DNA from: Dehalococcoidia bacterium UBA1222 | GTDB taxonomy: Bacteria > Chloroflexota > Dehalococcoidia > Dehalococcoidales > UBA1222 | DNA length: 10,697 bases | Assembly: GCA_002309415.1 (NCBI GenBank) | Contig: DBXC01000010.1 | Span: 1-10,697, forward strand | Direction: 5' to 3' | Shown here: positions 1-7,100 of the stretch, piece by piece | Position numbering within the stretch: the stretch's first letter is position 1 | Layout: each line of letters opens with the position of its first letter | Position numbers and translations under genes: made by a program | Notes under the pieces: generated by a model | Told to the model about the DNA's origin: nothing | The model's input: the letters and a program-made list of their open reading frames with translations, nothing else | The model's database searches: none

Positions 1-1
1 C

Positions 2-58
2 CCCTTTGGAGGGGCGGTTATGATTTTTGAATCCTTAAACAGGCTTATTTGTCTATAA
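2..58 (+). other. possible C-terminal tail of an upstream gene, or a leader micro-ORF
   Basis: One frame is open from the left edge to a TAA at 56-58, reading PFGGAVMIFESLNRLICL. It could be the last 18 residues of a gene cut by the window edge, with 19 bases before the next start. Alternatively, ATG at 20 is preceded by GGAGGGG (8-14), so a free-standing 12-residue peptide is also possible. Another frame (positions 1-30) is also open from the edge and ends at TGA 28-30, so the choice is not certain. No function can be assigned. A short inverted repeat (CCCCT 1-5 with AGGGG 10-14) lies here too, but no T-run follows it directly. Confidence 0.25.
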
Positions 59-59
59 T
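54..59 (+). promoter_or_regulatory. possible -10 box for the first gene block
   Basis: TATAAT matches the sigma-A -10 consensus exactly. No well-spaced -35 is present: TTGAAT (27-32) would leave a 21-base spacer and TTAAAC (35-40) only 13. A transcript from here would start near 66, giving a leader of about a dozen bases that is almost entirely ribosome binding site. The block may instead be read from further upstream. Confidence 0.3.
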
Positions 60-65
60 TAATAC

Positions 66-72
66 AAGGTGA
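66..72 (+). promoter_or_regulatory. ribosome binding site that decides the carbonic anhydrase start
   Basis: AAGGTGA lies five bases before ATG 78. The GTG at 69, which would give a protein three residues longer, sits inside this Shine-Dalgarno sequence and has no site of its own. ATG 78 is therefore the better start. Confidence 0.75.
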
Positions 73-77
73 CCGAA

Positions 78-644
78 ATGAATGTAGAAAACCAAAAAGT
101 ACTGGAACATCTAAAAAAAGGCAATGAAACCTATGTCAATGGCAGCAGGCAACTAGGGGATGTATCAGCACAGATTCGTCTCAAGACTGCAACAGATGGA
201 CAGCATCCGTATGCCATTGTGATAACCTGTTCAGATTCAAGAGTCATTCCCGAAACGATTTTTTCAGCAGGAATAGGAGAACTATTCGTTATCCGTGTTG
301 CTGGCAACGTACTTGATAATCATCAGCTTGGAAGTATCGAGTATGCCTTTTCACATCTTGATGCCAATCTCATCGTGATGCTGGGACACACCCACTGTGG
401 TGCAATAGGCGCTTCATTGCATAGTCATGGCGGCGATGATATGTATATCAAATACATCATCGATGACATTATGGAAGCGGTTGGAGACGAGACAGACGAT
501 CATGAGGCCACTGTTCTAAATGTAAAACATGGCGTAAAGATGATCGTGGACGCATTCGAAGATCATCCTGAATTAGAGCATAAAGATTTGGACGTAGTCG
601 GAGCCGTATATGATATCGAGACCGGTGTAGTCCAGTGGCTATAA
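78..644 (+). CDS. beta-class carbonic anhydrase
   Basis: This 188-residue cytoplasmic zinc enzyme interconverts CO2 and bicarbonate. The family signature is complete. CSDSR at residues 51-55 supplies zinc ligand Cys51 and the Asp53-Arg55 dyad. GHTHCGAIGA from residue 103 supplies ligands His104 and Cys107. RVAGN (73-77) is the usual strand between them. The length is typical of the short prokaryotic beta-CAs, and no signal peptide or membrane segment is seen. The start is ATG 78, set by the ribosome binding site at 66-72. The next gene follows after 37 bases with no terminator between, so they are probably co-transcribed. Bicarbonate is a substrate of carbamoyl phosphate synthetase (carB, 4144-7320), which offers a reason for its place here, though this is inference. 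The family call is firm; the exact physiological role is not. Confidence 0.93.
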   Translation: MNVENQKVLEHLKKGNETYVNGSRQLGDVSAQIRLKTATDGQHPYAIVITCSDSRVIPETIFSAGIGELFVIRVAGNVLDNHQLGSIEYAFSHLDANLIVMLGHTHCGAIGASLHSHGGDDMYIKYIIDDIMEAVGDETDDHEATVLNVKHGVKMIVDAFEDHPELEHKDLDVVGAVYDIETGVVQWL

Positions 645-681
645 GTAACAAATCACCCGAAAACAAGAAAGGATAAACGTT

Positions 682-1590
682 ATGGAACTCAATGAACAAG
701 AACTCAAGTCTGGCCTGAAGTATATTGTCGGCACATGGCAGGTGGATTATCTCGTTAATGGTCTTTCAAATGACCTGGCACATATCCCGGCCCAGGAATT
801 CAAGAGTGATGATGGAACAGACTTTACTGCTATCAGTTTCGAATTCTTTGAGGATCACACTATGGTGATGAGGAACGCTTCGAACGGAGTGGAGTCAAAA
901 GGTGAGTGGGAACAAACCGGAATGTTTGATTACCATTATACAGTCGGCGATTTCCTAGCGATTCCAGAAGGTGATTTTAAAAACGCTGCCGAAACATTGA
1001 GTGTTGTGGATGAACATCTAGTTTTCAGTATAGCTTTCTTGGCTGTGGCGATGAGAAAAATCGCAGACGGTGTCGTTACCAAGGATCCTGATATTGGTGA
1101 TATCGAAATGACCGCTGAGGATCTTGCCAATCTTGGTATCGTCGGCCGATATGAGGTCGCAAAGGCGTTTGCATTCATAAACGATGACACCGGACTCTTC
1201 ACCAAAGAAGAAGTTAAGGCTGATTGTGATAAGAAGATTGCTGCCGGTGAGATGGATGAAGAAGAGGCTAGGGAAGAGCTTTCCATGTTCGACAGAGTGA
1301 TGGATATCGATGCAGATCACAAGATCAGGAACATGATGAAGATCCCCGATGGCATGTCTAAAAAAGAACTTGATGCTGCCGTTAAATCCGGCGATATCCT
1401 TGGATATAAAGACGGATGGGCCTGCGTGGGTGAGCAGGACTGGAAATGCGTCAATGGCAAGTATTATTACGATACCGGCGAGAGCAGAGAACTATACGGA
1501 GAAGAGCAGTCTTCCTGGGATGAACTTGCTTTCGATGCCGACGGCCTGTTGCCGTTAATGGGCGGCATGTGCCTGATGAAAAAGATATAA
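682..1590 (+). CDS. uncharacterised two-half, beta-rich (lipocalin/calycin-like) protein
   Basis: I do not recognise a named function for this 302-residue protein. It has no signal peptide and no membrane segment, so it is probably cytoplasmic and soluble. Two related halves are visible. Each opens with VG-x-aromatic-x-V (VGTWQV 16-21; VGRYEV 154-159). Each then has a strand containing an acidic-DH step (EDH 57-59; ADH 211-213), a Trp followed by an aromatic strand (W76 to Y86; W254 to Y263), and a hydrophobic end finishing in M-x-K-I (124-127; 299-302). The second half carries a charged, probably helical insert (about 174-204) rich in Glu and Lys. The opening glycine-tryptophan strand resembles lipocalin or calycin barrels, hence the tentative label. 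The start ATG 682 has AGAAAGGA (666-672 region) before it. pyrR follows after 28 bases, so it is likely co-transcribed. It could bind a small ligand, but nothing in the sequence says which. Confidence 0.85.
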   Translation: MELNEQELKSGLKYIVGTWQVDYLVNGLSNDLAHIPAQEFKSDDGTDFTAISFEFFEDHTMVMRNASNGVESKGEWEQTGMFDYHYTVGDFLAIPEGDFKNAAETLSVVDEHLVFSIAFLAVAMRKIADGVVTKDPDIGDIEMTAEDLANLGIVGRYEVAKAFAFINDDTGLFTKEEVKADCDKKIAAGEMDEEEAREELSMFDRVMDIDADHKIRNMMKIPDGMSKKELDAAVKSGDILGYKDGWACVGEQDWKCVNGKYYYDTGESRELYGEEQSSWDELAFDADGLLPLMGGMCLMKKI

Positions 1591-1618
1591 TAATCGACAT
1601 ATCAAAGGGTTAACTATC

Positions 1619-2161
1619 ATGCAGCGAAAAGTCGAGATAATGGATGATGTCGCAATCAAGCGCGGGCTCGCGAGGATCACACACGAGATCATTGAGCAAA
1701 ACCAAGGCGTAGACAACATCTGTTTGCTCGGTATCAAACGTCGTGGCATTCCTTTGGCCAAGATGCTGGCTGATAATATTAAGAAATTCGAAGGGGTCGA
1801 TGTTCCTGTCGGATATATTGATATCACCCAACATAGAGATGACCTAACCGCGGCTGATAAGGCCGGTGCTGAAACCGATTATTACTTCCCATGCAGTATA
1901 AACGACATGCGCGTGATACTCGTGGATGACGTGCTTTTTACCGGCCGTACTGCCAGAGCTGCAATCGAAGCTGTCTTTGAACATGGCAGACCAAAGACTT
2001 TACAGTTCGCTGTGCTTGTAGATCGCGGACACCGTGAAGTTCCTATCAGGGCTGACTATGTGGTGAAGAATATCCCGACATCTCTCCGAGAGAACGTCTC
2101 TGTTTGTGTTGAAGAGATCGACGGGGAATCTGCTGTTTATATCACTAGTGACGATGAATAA
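1619..2161 (+). CDS. pyrR: PyrR: pyr operon RNA-binding attenuation regulator / uracil phosphoribosyltransferase
   Basis: This 180-residue protein aligns along its whole length with my memory of Bacillus PyrR (about 181 residues). The PRPP-binding loop of type I phosphoribosyltransferases is at residues 99-111 (VILVDDVLFTGRT). The family block DRGHRE (135-140) with Arg144 and Lys150, part of the basic RNA-binding face in known PyrR, is intact, as is His22. PyrR binds hairpins in pyr leader RNA when UMP is high, which favours termination; PRPP opposes this. Many homologues also convert uracil and PRPP to UMP weakly. A matching RNA target lies downstream at 2793-2831. The start ATG 1619 has AAAGGG (1604-1609). 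The stop overlaps the next gene's start by eight bases, implying coupled translation. No PyrR hairpin is seen upstream of pyrR itself. Confidence 0.96.
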   Translation: MQRKVEIMDDVAIKRGLARITHEIIEQNQGVDNICLLGIKRRGIPLAKMLADNIKKFEGVDVPVGYIDITQHRDDLTAADKAGAETDYYFPCSINDMRVILVDDVLFTGRTARAAIEAVFEHGRPKTLQFAVLVDRGHREVPIRADYVVKNIPTSLRENVSVCVEEIDGESAVYITSDDE

Positions 2162-2741
2162 CGAACGACTCGAAAAACAGCTGGCATTTGCTCTTGAGAT
2201 TGATAAGGAAAAAAGTGTTTTCCGTCATACCAGCCTTTCAGGTCACGGACGCAAAGAGAATGATGCTGAGCATGCCTGGCATATGGCTGTTATGGCCTAT
2301 CTTTTGAAAGAATACTCTAACGAAGACATAGATATCTCCAAAGTCATGATCATGTGCCTCATCCACGATATCGTTGAGATCGAGGCTGGGGATTCCTATG
2401 CTTACGACGAAACCGAATTGGCCACTCAAAAGGAAAGAGAAGACGCTGCTAAGGAAAAGATTTTCTCTATGCTTCCTGATGACCAAAAAGAAGAATTCAT
2501 AGCACTCTTCGATGAATTCGAATCCTATGAAACACCGGAAGCCAAGTTTGCCCATGTCATGGACAATCTGCAGCCTTTGATACTGAACGACAGTAACAAC
2601 GGCGGTGACTGGAAAGAGAATAATGTGACCGCTAAACAGGTCTATGTCAGACAGGGCCTTAACAAGCTTGGATCCGAAAAGCTATATGAAAAAACAGAAG
2701 AGATACTTAAGGAAAATATCCGGAAAGGAAATCTTCTTTAG
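2154..2741 (+). CDS. HD-domain metal-dependent phosphohydrolase, YfbR/HDDC2-like (probable 5'-nucleotidase)
   Basis: This 195-residue protein belongs to the HD superfamily. The metal ligands are in order: His40 in NDAEHAWHM (36-44), His71-Asp72 in LIHDIVEIEAGD (69-80), and Asp137 in VMDNLQP (135-141). The order, spacing and flanking blocks match the HD_3 branch (bacterial YfbR, eukaryotic HDDC2). Characterised members remove phosphate from 5'-deoxynucleoside monophosphates. The substrate here is not shown by sequence. I chose ATG 2154, whose first bases overlap the pyrR stop (ATGAATAA). Longer forms from GTG 2106 or GTG 2148 would run deeper into pyrR and lack a good ribosome binding site, and 2154 also has only weak site sequence, consistent with translational coupling to pyrR. 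Being locked to the regulator suggests a role in pyrimidine nucleotide balance, such as dephosphorylating UMP, dUMP or a related monophosphate; this is inference. Confidence 0.88.
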   Translation: MNNERLEKQLAFALEIDKEKSVFRHTSLSGHGRKENDAEHAWHMAVMAYLLKEYSNEDIDISKVMIMCLIHDIVEIEAGDSYAYDETELATQKEREDAAKEKIFSMLPDDQKEEFIALFDEFESYETPEAKFAHVMDNLQPLILNDSNNGGDWKENNVTAKQVYVRQGLNKLGSEKLYEKTEEILKENIRKGNLL

Positions 2742-2754
2742 GCACGTTTTGTTT

Positions 2755-2784
2755 TTTACTGCGATACTTGCAGTATGCTAAAAT
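2755..2784 (+). promoter_or_regulatory. extended -10 promoter for the pyrC-pyrB operon
   Basis: TGCTAAAAT (2776-2784) is an extended -10 box (TGn plus TAAAAT). A modest -35, TTTACT (2755-2760), lies 18 bases upstream of the hexamer. Transcription would start near 2791, placing the first bases of the RNA exactly at the foot of the PyrR-binding hairpin. An imperfect dyad (ATACT-TGC-AGTAT, 2764-2776) fills the spacer. The call is strengthened by its fit with the attenuator; the start point is not measured. Confidence 0.65.
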
Positions 2785-2792
2785 TACAGAAA

Positions 2793-2831
2793 TTGATCTT
2801 TAAGACGATACAGAGAGATCGGCAAGATTGA
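2793..2831 (+). promoter_or_regulatory. PyrR-binding hairpin (anti-antiterminator) in the pyrC leader
   Basis: The RNA can fold as a lower stem of eight pairs (2793-2800 with 2824-2831, two G-U), an internal loop with purine-rich 5' side (UAAGA 2801-2805; GC 2822-2823), and an upper stem CGAU/AUCG (2806-2809 with 2818-2821). The tip contains CAGAGA (2811-2816). This is the architecture and hexaloop (CNGNGA) known for Bacillus PyrR sites. Compared with the remembered consensus ARUCCNGNGAGGYU, the outer A-U pair is a compensated G-C, the U-G pair is U-A, and the C-G pair closing the loop is A-G. Binding of PyrR with UMP would lock this fold and release the terminator arm. Confidence 0.8.
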
Positions 2832-2890
2832 GTAATATAGATAAGAGGGCAATTTTAATGTCCTGCGTTTATGTAACTATGAGTCTTGCC
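2821..2890 (+). promoter_or_regulatory. antiterminator fold of the pyrC attenuator
   Basis: GGCAAGAUU (2821-2829), the 3' part of the PyrR hairpin, pairs over nine positions (one G-U) with AGUCUUGCC (2882-2890), the 5' arm of the terminator. The enclosed RNA adds further helices: 2837-2840 with 2877-2880, 2841-2844 with 2869-2872, and AGGGCA (2846-2851) with UGUCCU (2859-2864, one G-U). This fold excludes both the PyrR hairpin and the terminator. It is expected to form when UMP is low and to let transcription enter pyrC. Confidence 0.75.
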
Positions 2891-2910
2891 ACGAAAAGCA
2901 AGGCTTTTTT
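2882..2910 (+). terminator. intrinsic terminator of the pyrC attenuator
   Basis: AGTCTTGC (2882-2889) pairs with GCAAGGCT (2898-2905) over eight positions including one G-T. The loop is CACGAAAA, and a run of six T (2905-2910) follows. It lies 18 bases before the pyrC start and its 5' arm is shared with the antiterminator, so it is a conditional rather than a constitutive stop. Confidence 0.85.
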
Positions 2911-2928
2911 GTTATAAAGGGAAATGCA

Positions 2929-4131
2929 ATGGACAACGCGAATGAAATAATCATCTTCAAGCCGGACCGATATCCCGATTTCGAACCGGACTTCAAAAGT
3001 TTCCTTCCTCCGTCTGATAAGAATTATGTTATCTTCCCTGGTTTTTGTGATGTGCATGTCCACTTCCGAGAACCAGGTTTTTCATATAAAGAGACGATCG
3101 AAACAGGTACAAAAGCGGCTGCGCATGGTGGATATACTGTCGTTTGCACTATGCCTAATTTGAATCCTGTTCCTGATTCCGCAGAGAAACTCGCCCTTGA
3201 GCAGGAAATCATCGACCGCGATGCCGTCATCGATGTCATTCCTTATGGTTCCATTACCGTGAACGAAGACGGCAAAGAACTCTCTGATATGGATATTCTT
3301 GCACCTAAAGTGATTGCTTTCTCTGATGACGGAAAGGGCATCCAGGAAGAAGAAATGATGAGAAAGGCAATGATCAAGGCCAAATCGCTTGGCAAGATGA
3401 TCGTAGCGCATTGTGAAGATAAATCGCTTATCCACGGCGGATATATCCATGACGGTGAGTATGCGAGACTTCATGGTCATATCGGCATCTCATCGGAAAG
3501 CGAATGGAAGCAGATTGCGCGGGACGTACGTCTCTCTAAAGAGACCGGATGTGCCTATCACGTCTGTCACGTTTCCACCAAAGAGAGCGTCGAGATCATC
3601 CGCCAGGCTAAAAAAGAGGGTATCAACGTTACCTGTGAAACAGCCCCTCACTATCTGGTCCTGACTGACATGGAGCTGAAAGAGGATGGTTTCTTCAAGG
3701 TCAATCCGCCCTTGAGAAGTGAATCTGATCGACAGGCTCTTATTGAAGCAGTAAAAGACGGTACCATCGACATCATTGCAACAGATCACGCACCGCATAC
3801 CATCGAAGAAAAATCAAAAGGACTCAAAGACAGCGCCTTTGGTTATACAGGTATCGAGACCGCATTCCAGGTCTTGTATACCGATTTGGTGAAGGCAGGG
3901 ATCATCCCGTTGGAAAAACTTATCGAACTGTTGGTTGTAAATCCAAGAAAGCGATTCGGAATTCCTTTTACCAACGATTTCACGGTCTGGGATCTTTCCT
4001 GTGAATCTTCAATAGACCCCAAGGACTTTATATCTAAGGGCAAGGCTATACCCTTCATCGGCAAACGAGTGTTTGGTAAATGCATACTGACAGTAGCCGG
4101 CGGAAAGATAGCATATGAGAGCAAGGATTAG
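2929..4131 (+). CDS. pyrC: dihydroorotase (type I)
   Basis: This 400-residue cytoplasmic zinc amidohydrolase cyclises carbamoyl aspartate to dihydroorotate. The metal-site motifs are all present: HVHFREPG (43-50) with His43 and His45, the bridging Asp in FSDDGKG (131-137), His161 in AHCED, His214 in HVCHVSTKES, and the catalytic Asp286 in ATDHAPH. NPPLR (259-263) is the usual substrate-loop motif. The C-terminal block with DFTVWDL and SKGKAIPF is typical of type I. The segment before the HxH motif is short, about 42 residues against nearly 60 in Bacillus PyrC, so the N-terminal part of the small beta domain is reduced. The start ATG 2929 has AAAGGGA (2916-2922). It is the first gene after the attenuator, and carB follows after 12 bases. 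Confidence 0.96.
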   Translation: MDNANEIIIFKPDRYPDFEPDFKSFLPPSDKNYVIFPGFCDVHVHFREPGFSYKETIETGTKAAAHGGYTVVCTMPNLNPVPDSAEKLALEQEIIDRDAVIDVIPYGSITVNEDGKELSDMDILAPKVIAFSDDGKGIQEEEMMRKAMIKAKSLGKMIVAHCEDKSLIHGGYIHDGEYARLHGHIGISSESEWKQIARDVRLSKETGCAYHVCHVSTKESVEIIRQAKKEGINVTCETAPHYLVLTDMELKEDGFFKVNPPLRSESDRQALIEAVKDGTIDIIATDHAPHTIEEKSKGLKDSAFGYTGIETAFQVLYTDLVKAGIIPLEKLIELLVVNPRKRFGIPFTNDFTVWDLSCESSIDPKDFISKGKAIPFIGKRVFGKCILTVAGGKIAYESKD

Positions 4132-4143
4132 GGAGAGAGAAAA

Positions 4144-7100
4144 GTGGCAAAGAGAACAGACATAAAGAAAGTACTCATCATTGGTTCCGGTCCGATCATT
4201 ATCGGGCAGGCAGCCGAATTCGACTATGCAGGCACACAGGCCTGTCTTGCACTTAAAGAAGAGGGCTATGAGGTCATCCTCTGCAACTCAAACCCTGCGA
4301 CCATCATGACCGATACTTCCATCGCAGATAAAGTCTACATGGAGCCTTTGACTATCGAATTTGTGTCAAAGATCATCCGAATCGAGCGACCTGATGCAAT
4401 CGTTCCCGGTATCGGCGGCCAGACTGGTTTGAATCTTGCTATACAGCTTGAAAGATCCGGCGTACTCAAGGAATGCGGCGTCGAACTGTTAGGCACTCCC
4501 AGCTCCAGTATCGAAAGAGCTGAGGACCGCGAGCTTTTCAAAGAGATGTGTATCTCCATTGGCGAGCCGGTCATCCCTTCCCAGATCACTTATGATATCG
4601 AAGCAGCTAAGAAGGCTGCCCTTGAGATCGGTTATCCGGTCGTACTAAGACCGGCTTTCACTCTTGGTGGTACCGGCGGCGGCTTTGCCAATAATGAAGA
4701 AGAACTTTATGAGATTGCCGTCAATGCTTTCAATCTTTCCCCAGTTCATCAGGTTCTGGTCGAGAAGAGTGTAAAAGGTTACAAAGAGATTGAATTCGAA
4801 GTCATGCGCGACTCCGAAGATCATGTGATCACCATCTGCGGTATGGAGAATGTCGATCCCGTCGGCGTACATACCGGTGATAGCATCGTAGTTGCCCCCA
4901 TCCTCTCCCTTAATGATCATGACCTCAAGATGCTCAACGACAGCGCCTTGAAGATCATCCGCGAATTAGGTGTCGCCGGCGGCTGCAACGTTCAGTTCGC
5001 CCTCAATCCGACATCCAGCGAATACTTCCTCATCGAAGTTAATCCCAGAGTCTCCCGATCTTCTGCTCTGGCTTCCAAAGCTAGCGGCTATCCTATTGCA
5101 CGTGTCACTGCAAAGATTGCTGTCGGTATGACTCTGGATGAGATCCCGGTAGCCGGCGGAACAGCAGCAGGCGAGCCCAGCCTTGATTACTATGTAGCCA
5201 AGTTCCCAAGATTCCCGTTCGACAAATTCGCTACAGCTCCCAATACCCTCGGTACTCAGATGAAGGCTACGGGCGAAGTGATGGGCATCGGTTCCAACCT
5301 GAAAGAATGTTTTTTGAAATCTGTCCGTTCCCTTGAGATTGGCGTAAAGCATCTTTATCTGCCCAAATTCGATTCATATACCGATGACGAACTTTACAAG
5401 TACATTGCAACTTTCCGCGACGATAATATCTTCGCTATCACAGAGCTTCTCAGGCGTGGGGCTTCCGTAGAAAAACTCCACGAGATCACTATGATCACCG
5501 ACCTCTTCCTAAATACATTCAAGGAGATCGTCGATCTGGAAGAGAAACTTAGGAAGAACCCAGGAGACCTGGACGTACTCAAAGAAGCAAAGGTCGCGGG
5601 TTTCTCCGACCCGTATATCGCAAAACTCTGGGGCGTACCTGAGATCAGTATCTATCAGAAGAGAAAAGCAAACGGTATCGTACCTGTCTTCAGGATGGTC
5701 GATACCCTGCATACTGGCAAATATATTGCATACCTCTACTCATCCTACTCGGGAAAGAACGATTCGAGATTGGATAATGTTAAGAAAGTCGTCGTTTTGG
5801 GTGCCGGTCCCATCCGAATCGGTCAGGGCGTGGAATTCGACTATTCTACTGTACACGCTGTCCAGACCATCAAGCGTGCCGGTTACCAGTCCATCATCAT
5901 CAATAACAACCCTGAGACAGTATCCACTGATTACACCATGGCCGACAAACTCTACTTCGAGCCGCTTACTCCTGAAGATGTCATGGCCATCATTGATTTT
6001 GAATCACCTAATGGTGTCATCGCTTCTCTCGGTGGTCAGACTGCCATCAATCTGGCTCAGCCTTTGATGGATAGAGGCGTCGGCCTTATCGGAACTGACT
6101 GTGCCGCAATCGAACGCGCTGAGAATCGCGACAGTTTTGAAAAACTTCTCGTCGACCTCAATATCCCTCAGCCTCCTGGCCGTGCCGTTACACGTATCGA
6201 AGACGGTATAAAGGCCGCCAATGAGATCGGCTATCCCGTTTTGGTCAGACCTTCATTCGTACTCGGCGGCCGCGCCATGCAGATCGTTGCCAACGACGAT
6301 CAGCTGAAACATTACCTTAAGACAGCCGTAGAGATCGATTCCGAAAAACCGGTCTTGGTAGACAAGTACATTAACGGTAAAGAAGTTGAGATCGACGCTA
6401 TCTGTGATGGTGTGGATGTCTTCGTACCCGGCATCATGGAGCTCGAGGAGAAGACCGGTATCCACTCCGGTGACTCCATCAGTGTCTATCCGACCTTCAG
6501 TCTCTCGGATAAGGTCAAAGGTGTAATCCTGACCTATGCTAAGAAACTGGGTCTCGGTATCGGCATCAAAGGTCTTTATAACATCCAGTTCATCGTAGAT
6601 CCCTCTGATAAGGTTTATATCATCGAAGTTAATCCTAGATCATCAAGAACTGTTCCGTTCCTGTCCAAGTCCACAGGTTATTCCCTTGCGGACATCGCAA
6701 CAGAGGTGATATTGGGCAAGTCATTGAAAGAGCAGGGCATCTTCGAACTGTGCCCGGCACCTAAAGAAAAATTCTACGTGAAAGTACCTGTATTCTCCTT
6801 CAATAAGATCAAAGGCCTTGACGCATATTTGTCACCTGAAATGAAGTCTACCGGTGAGGCCATCGGCTACGATGACAAGCTCAACCGTGCTCTTTATAAA
6901 GCTCTCATTGCAGCTGGCGTTAAACTCGAGAACAACGGTACGATCCTGGCCACTATTGCTGACAAAGATAAGGAAGATGCACTTCCTCTTATCCAGCGAT
7001 TCTATAACCTTGGCTTCAATGTCTGTGCCACAGCAGGAACAGCCAAGTTCCTCAAGGAACGTGGTATCAGGACTCATGTGATGAGTAAGATCAGCGAAGG

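Noticed and set aside
1..28. Terminator from CCCCT/AGGGG at the left edge with the T-run at 24-28
   Set aside because: The stem is cut by the window edge and nine bases separate it from the T-run, so it cannot be supported as an intrinsic terminator.
890..1330. EF-hand calcium loop in the two-half protein (DIDADHKI, residues 208-215)
   Set aside because: The Gly at position 6 and the Glu at position 12 of the loop are missing, and the segment matches the EDH strand of the first half.
1586..1591. TATAAT at the end of the two-half protein gene, as a private pyrR promoter
   Set aside because: No acceptable -35 lies 16-18 bases upstream; the candidates are more than 20 bases away. Chance is likely in an AT-rich gene end.
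2081..2093. Inverted repeat TCTCTC-C-GAGAGA inside pyrR, considered as a PyrR binding site
   Set aside because: The centre is a single base, not a CNGNGA hexaloop. It encodes a conserved part of PyrR, and no terminator or antiterminator partner lies nearby.
2721..2757. Terminator after the HD gene ahead of the T-rich stretch at 2747-2757
   Set aside because: Only a weak, bulged, AT-rich stem (AAAGGAA with TTCTTT) can be drawn, and it is separated from the T-run. Read-through into the pyrC leader is possible, so I do not call a terminator.
4131..4143. GGGAGAGAGAAA before carB as a second PyrR site
   Set aside because: It has no flanking complementary arms. It is explained by the carB ribosome binding site.
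4636..4654. Six-pair hairpin CCGGTC/GACCGG in carB
   Set aside because: It falls on the conserved RPAF region of the first ATP-grasp half, has no T-run, and such stems are expected by chance in a 3 kb gene.
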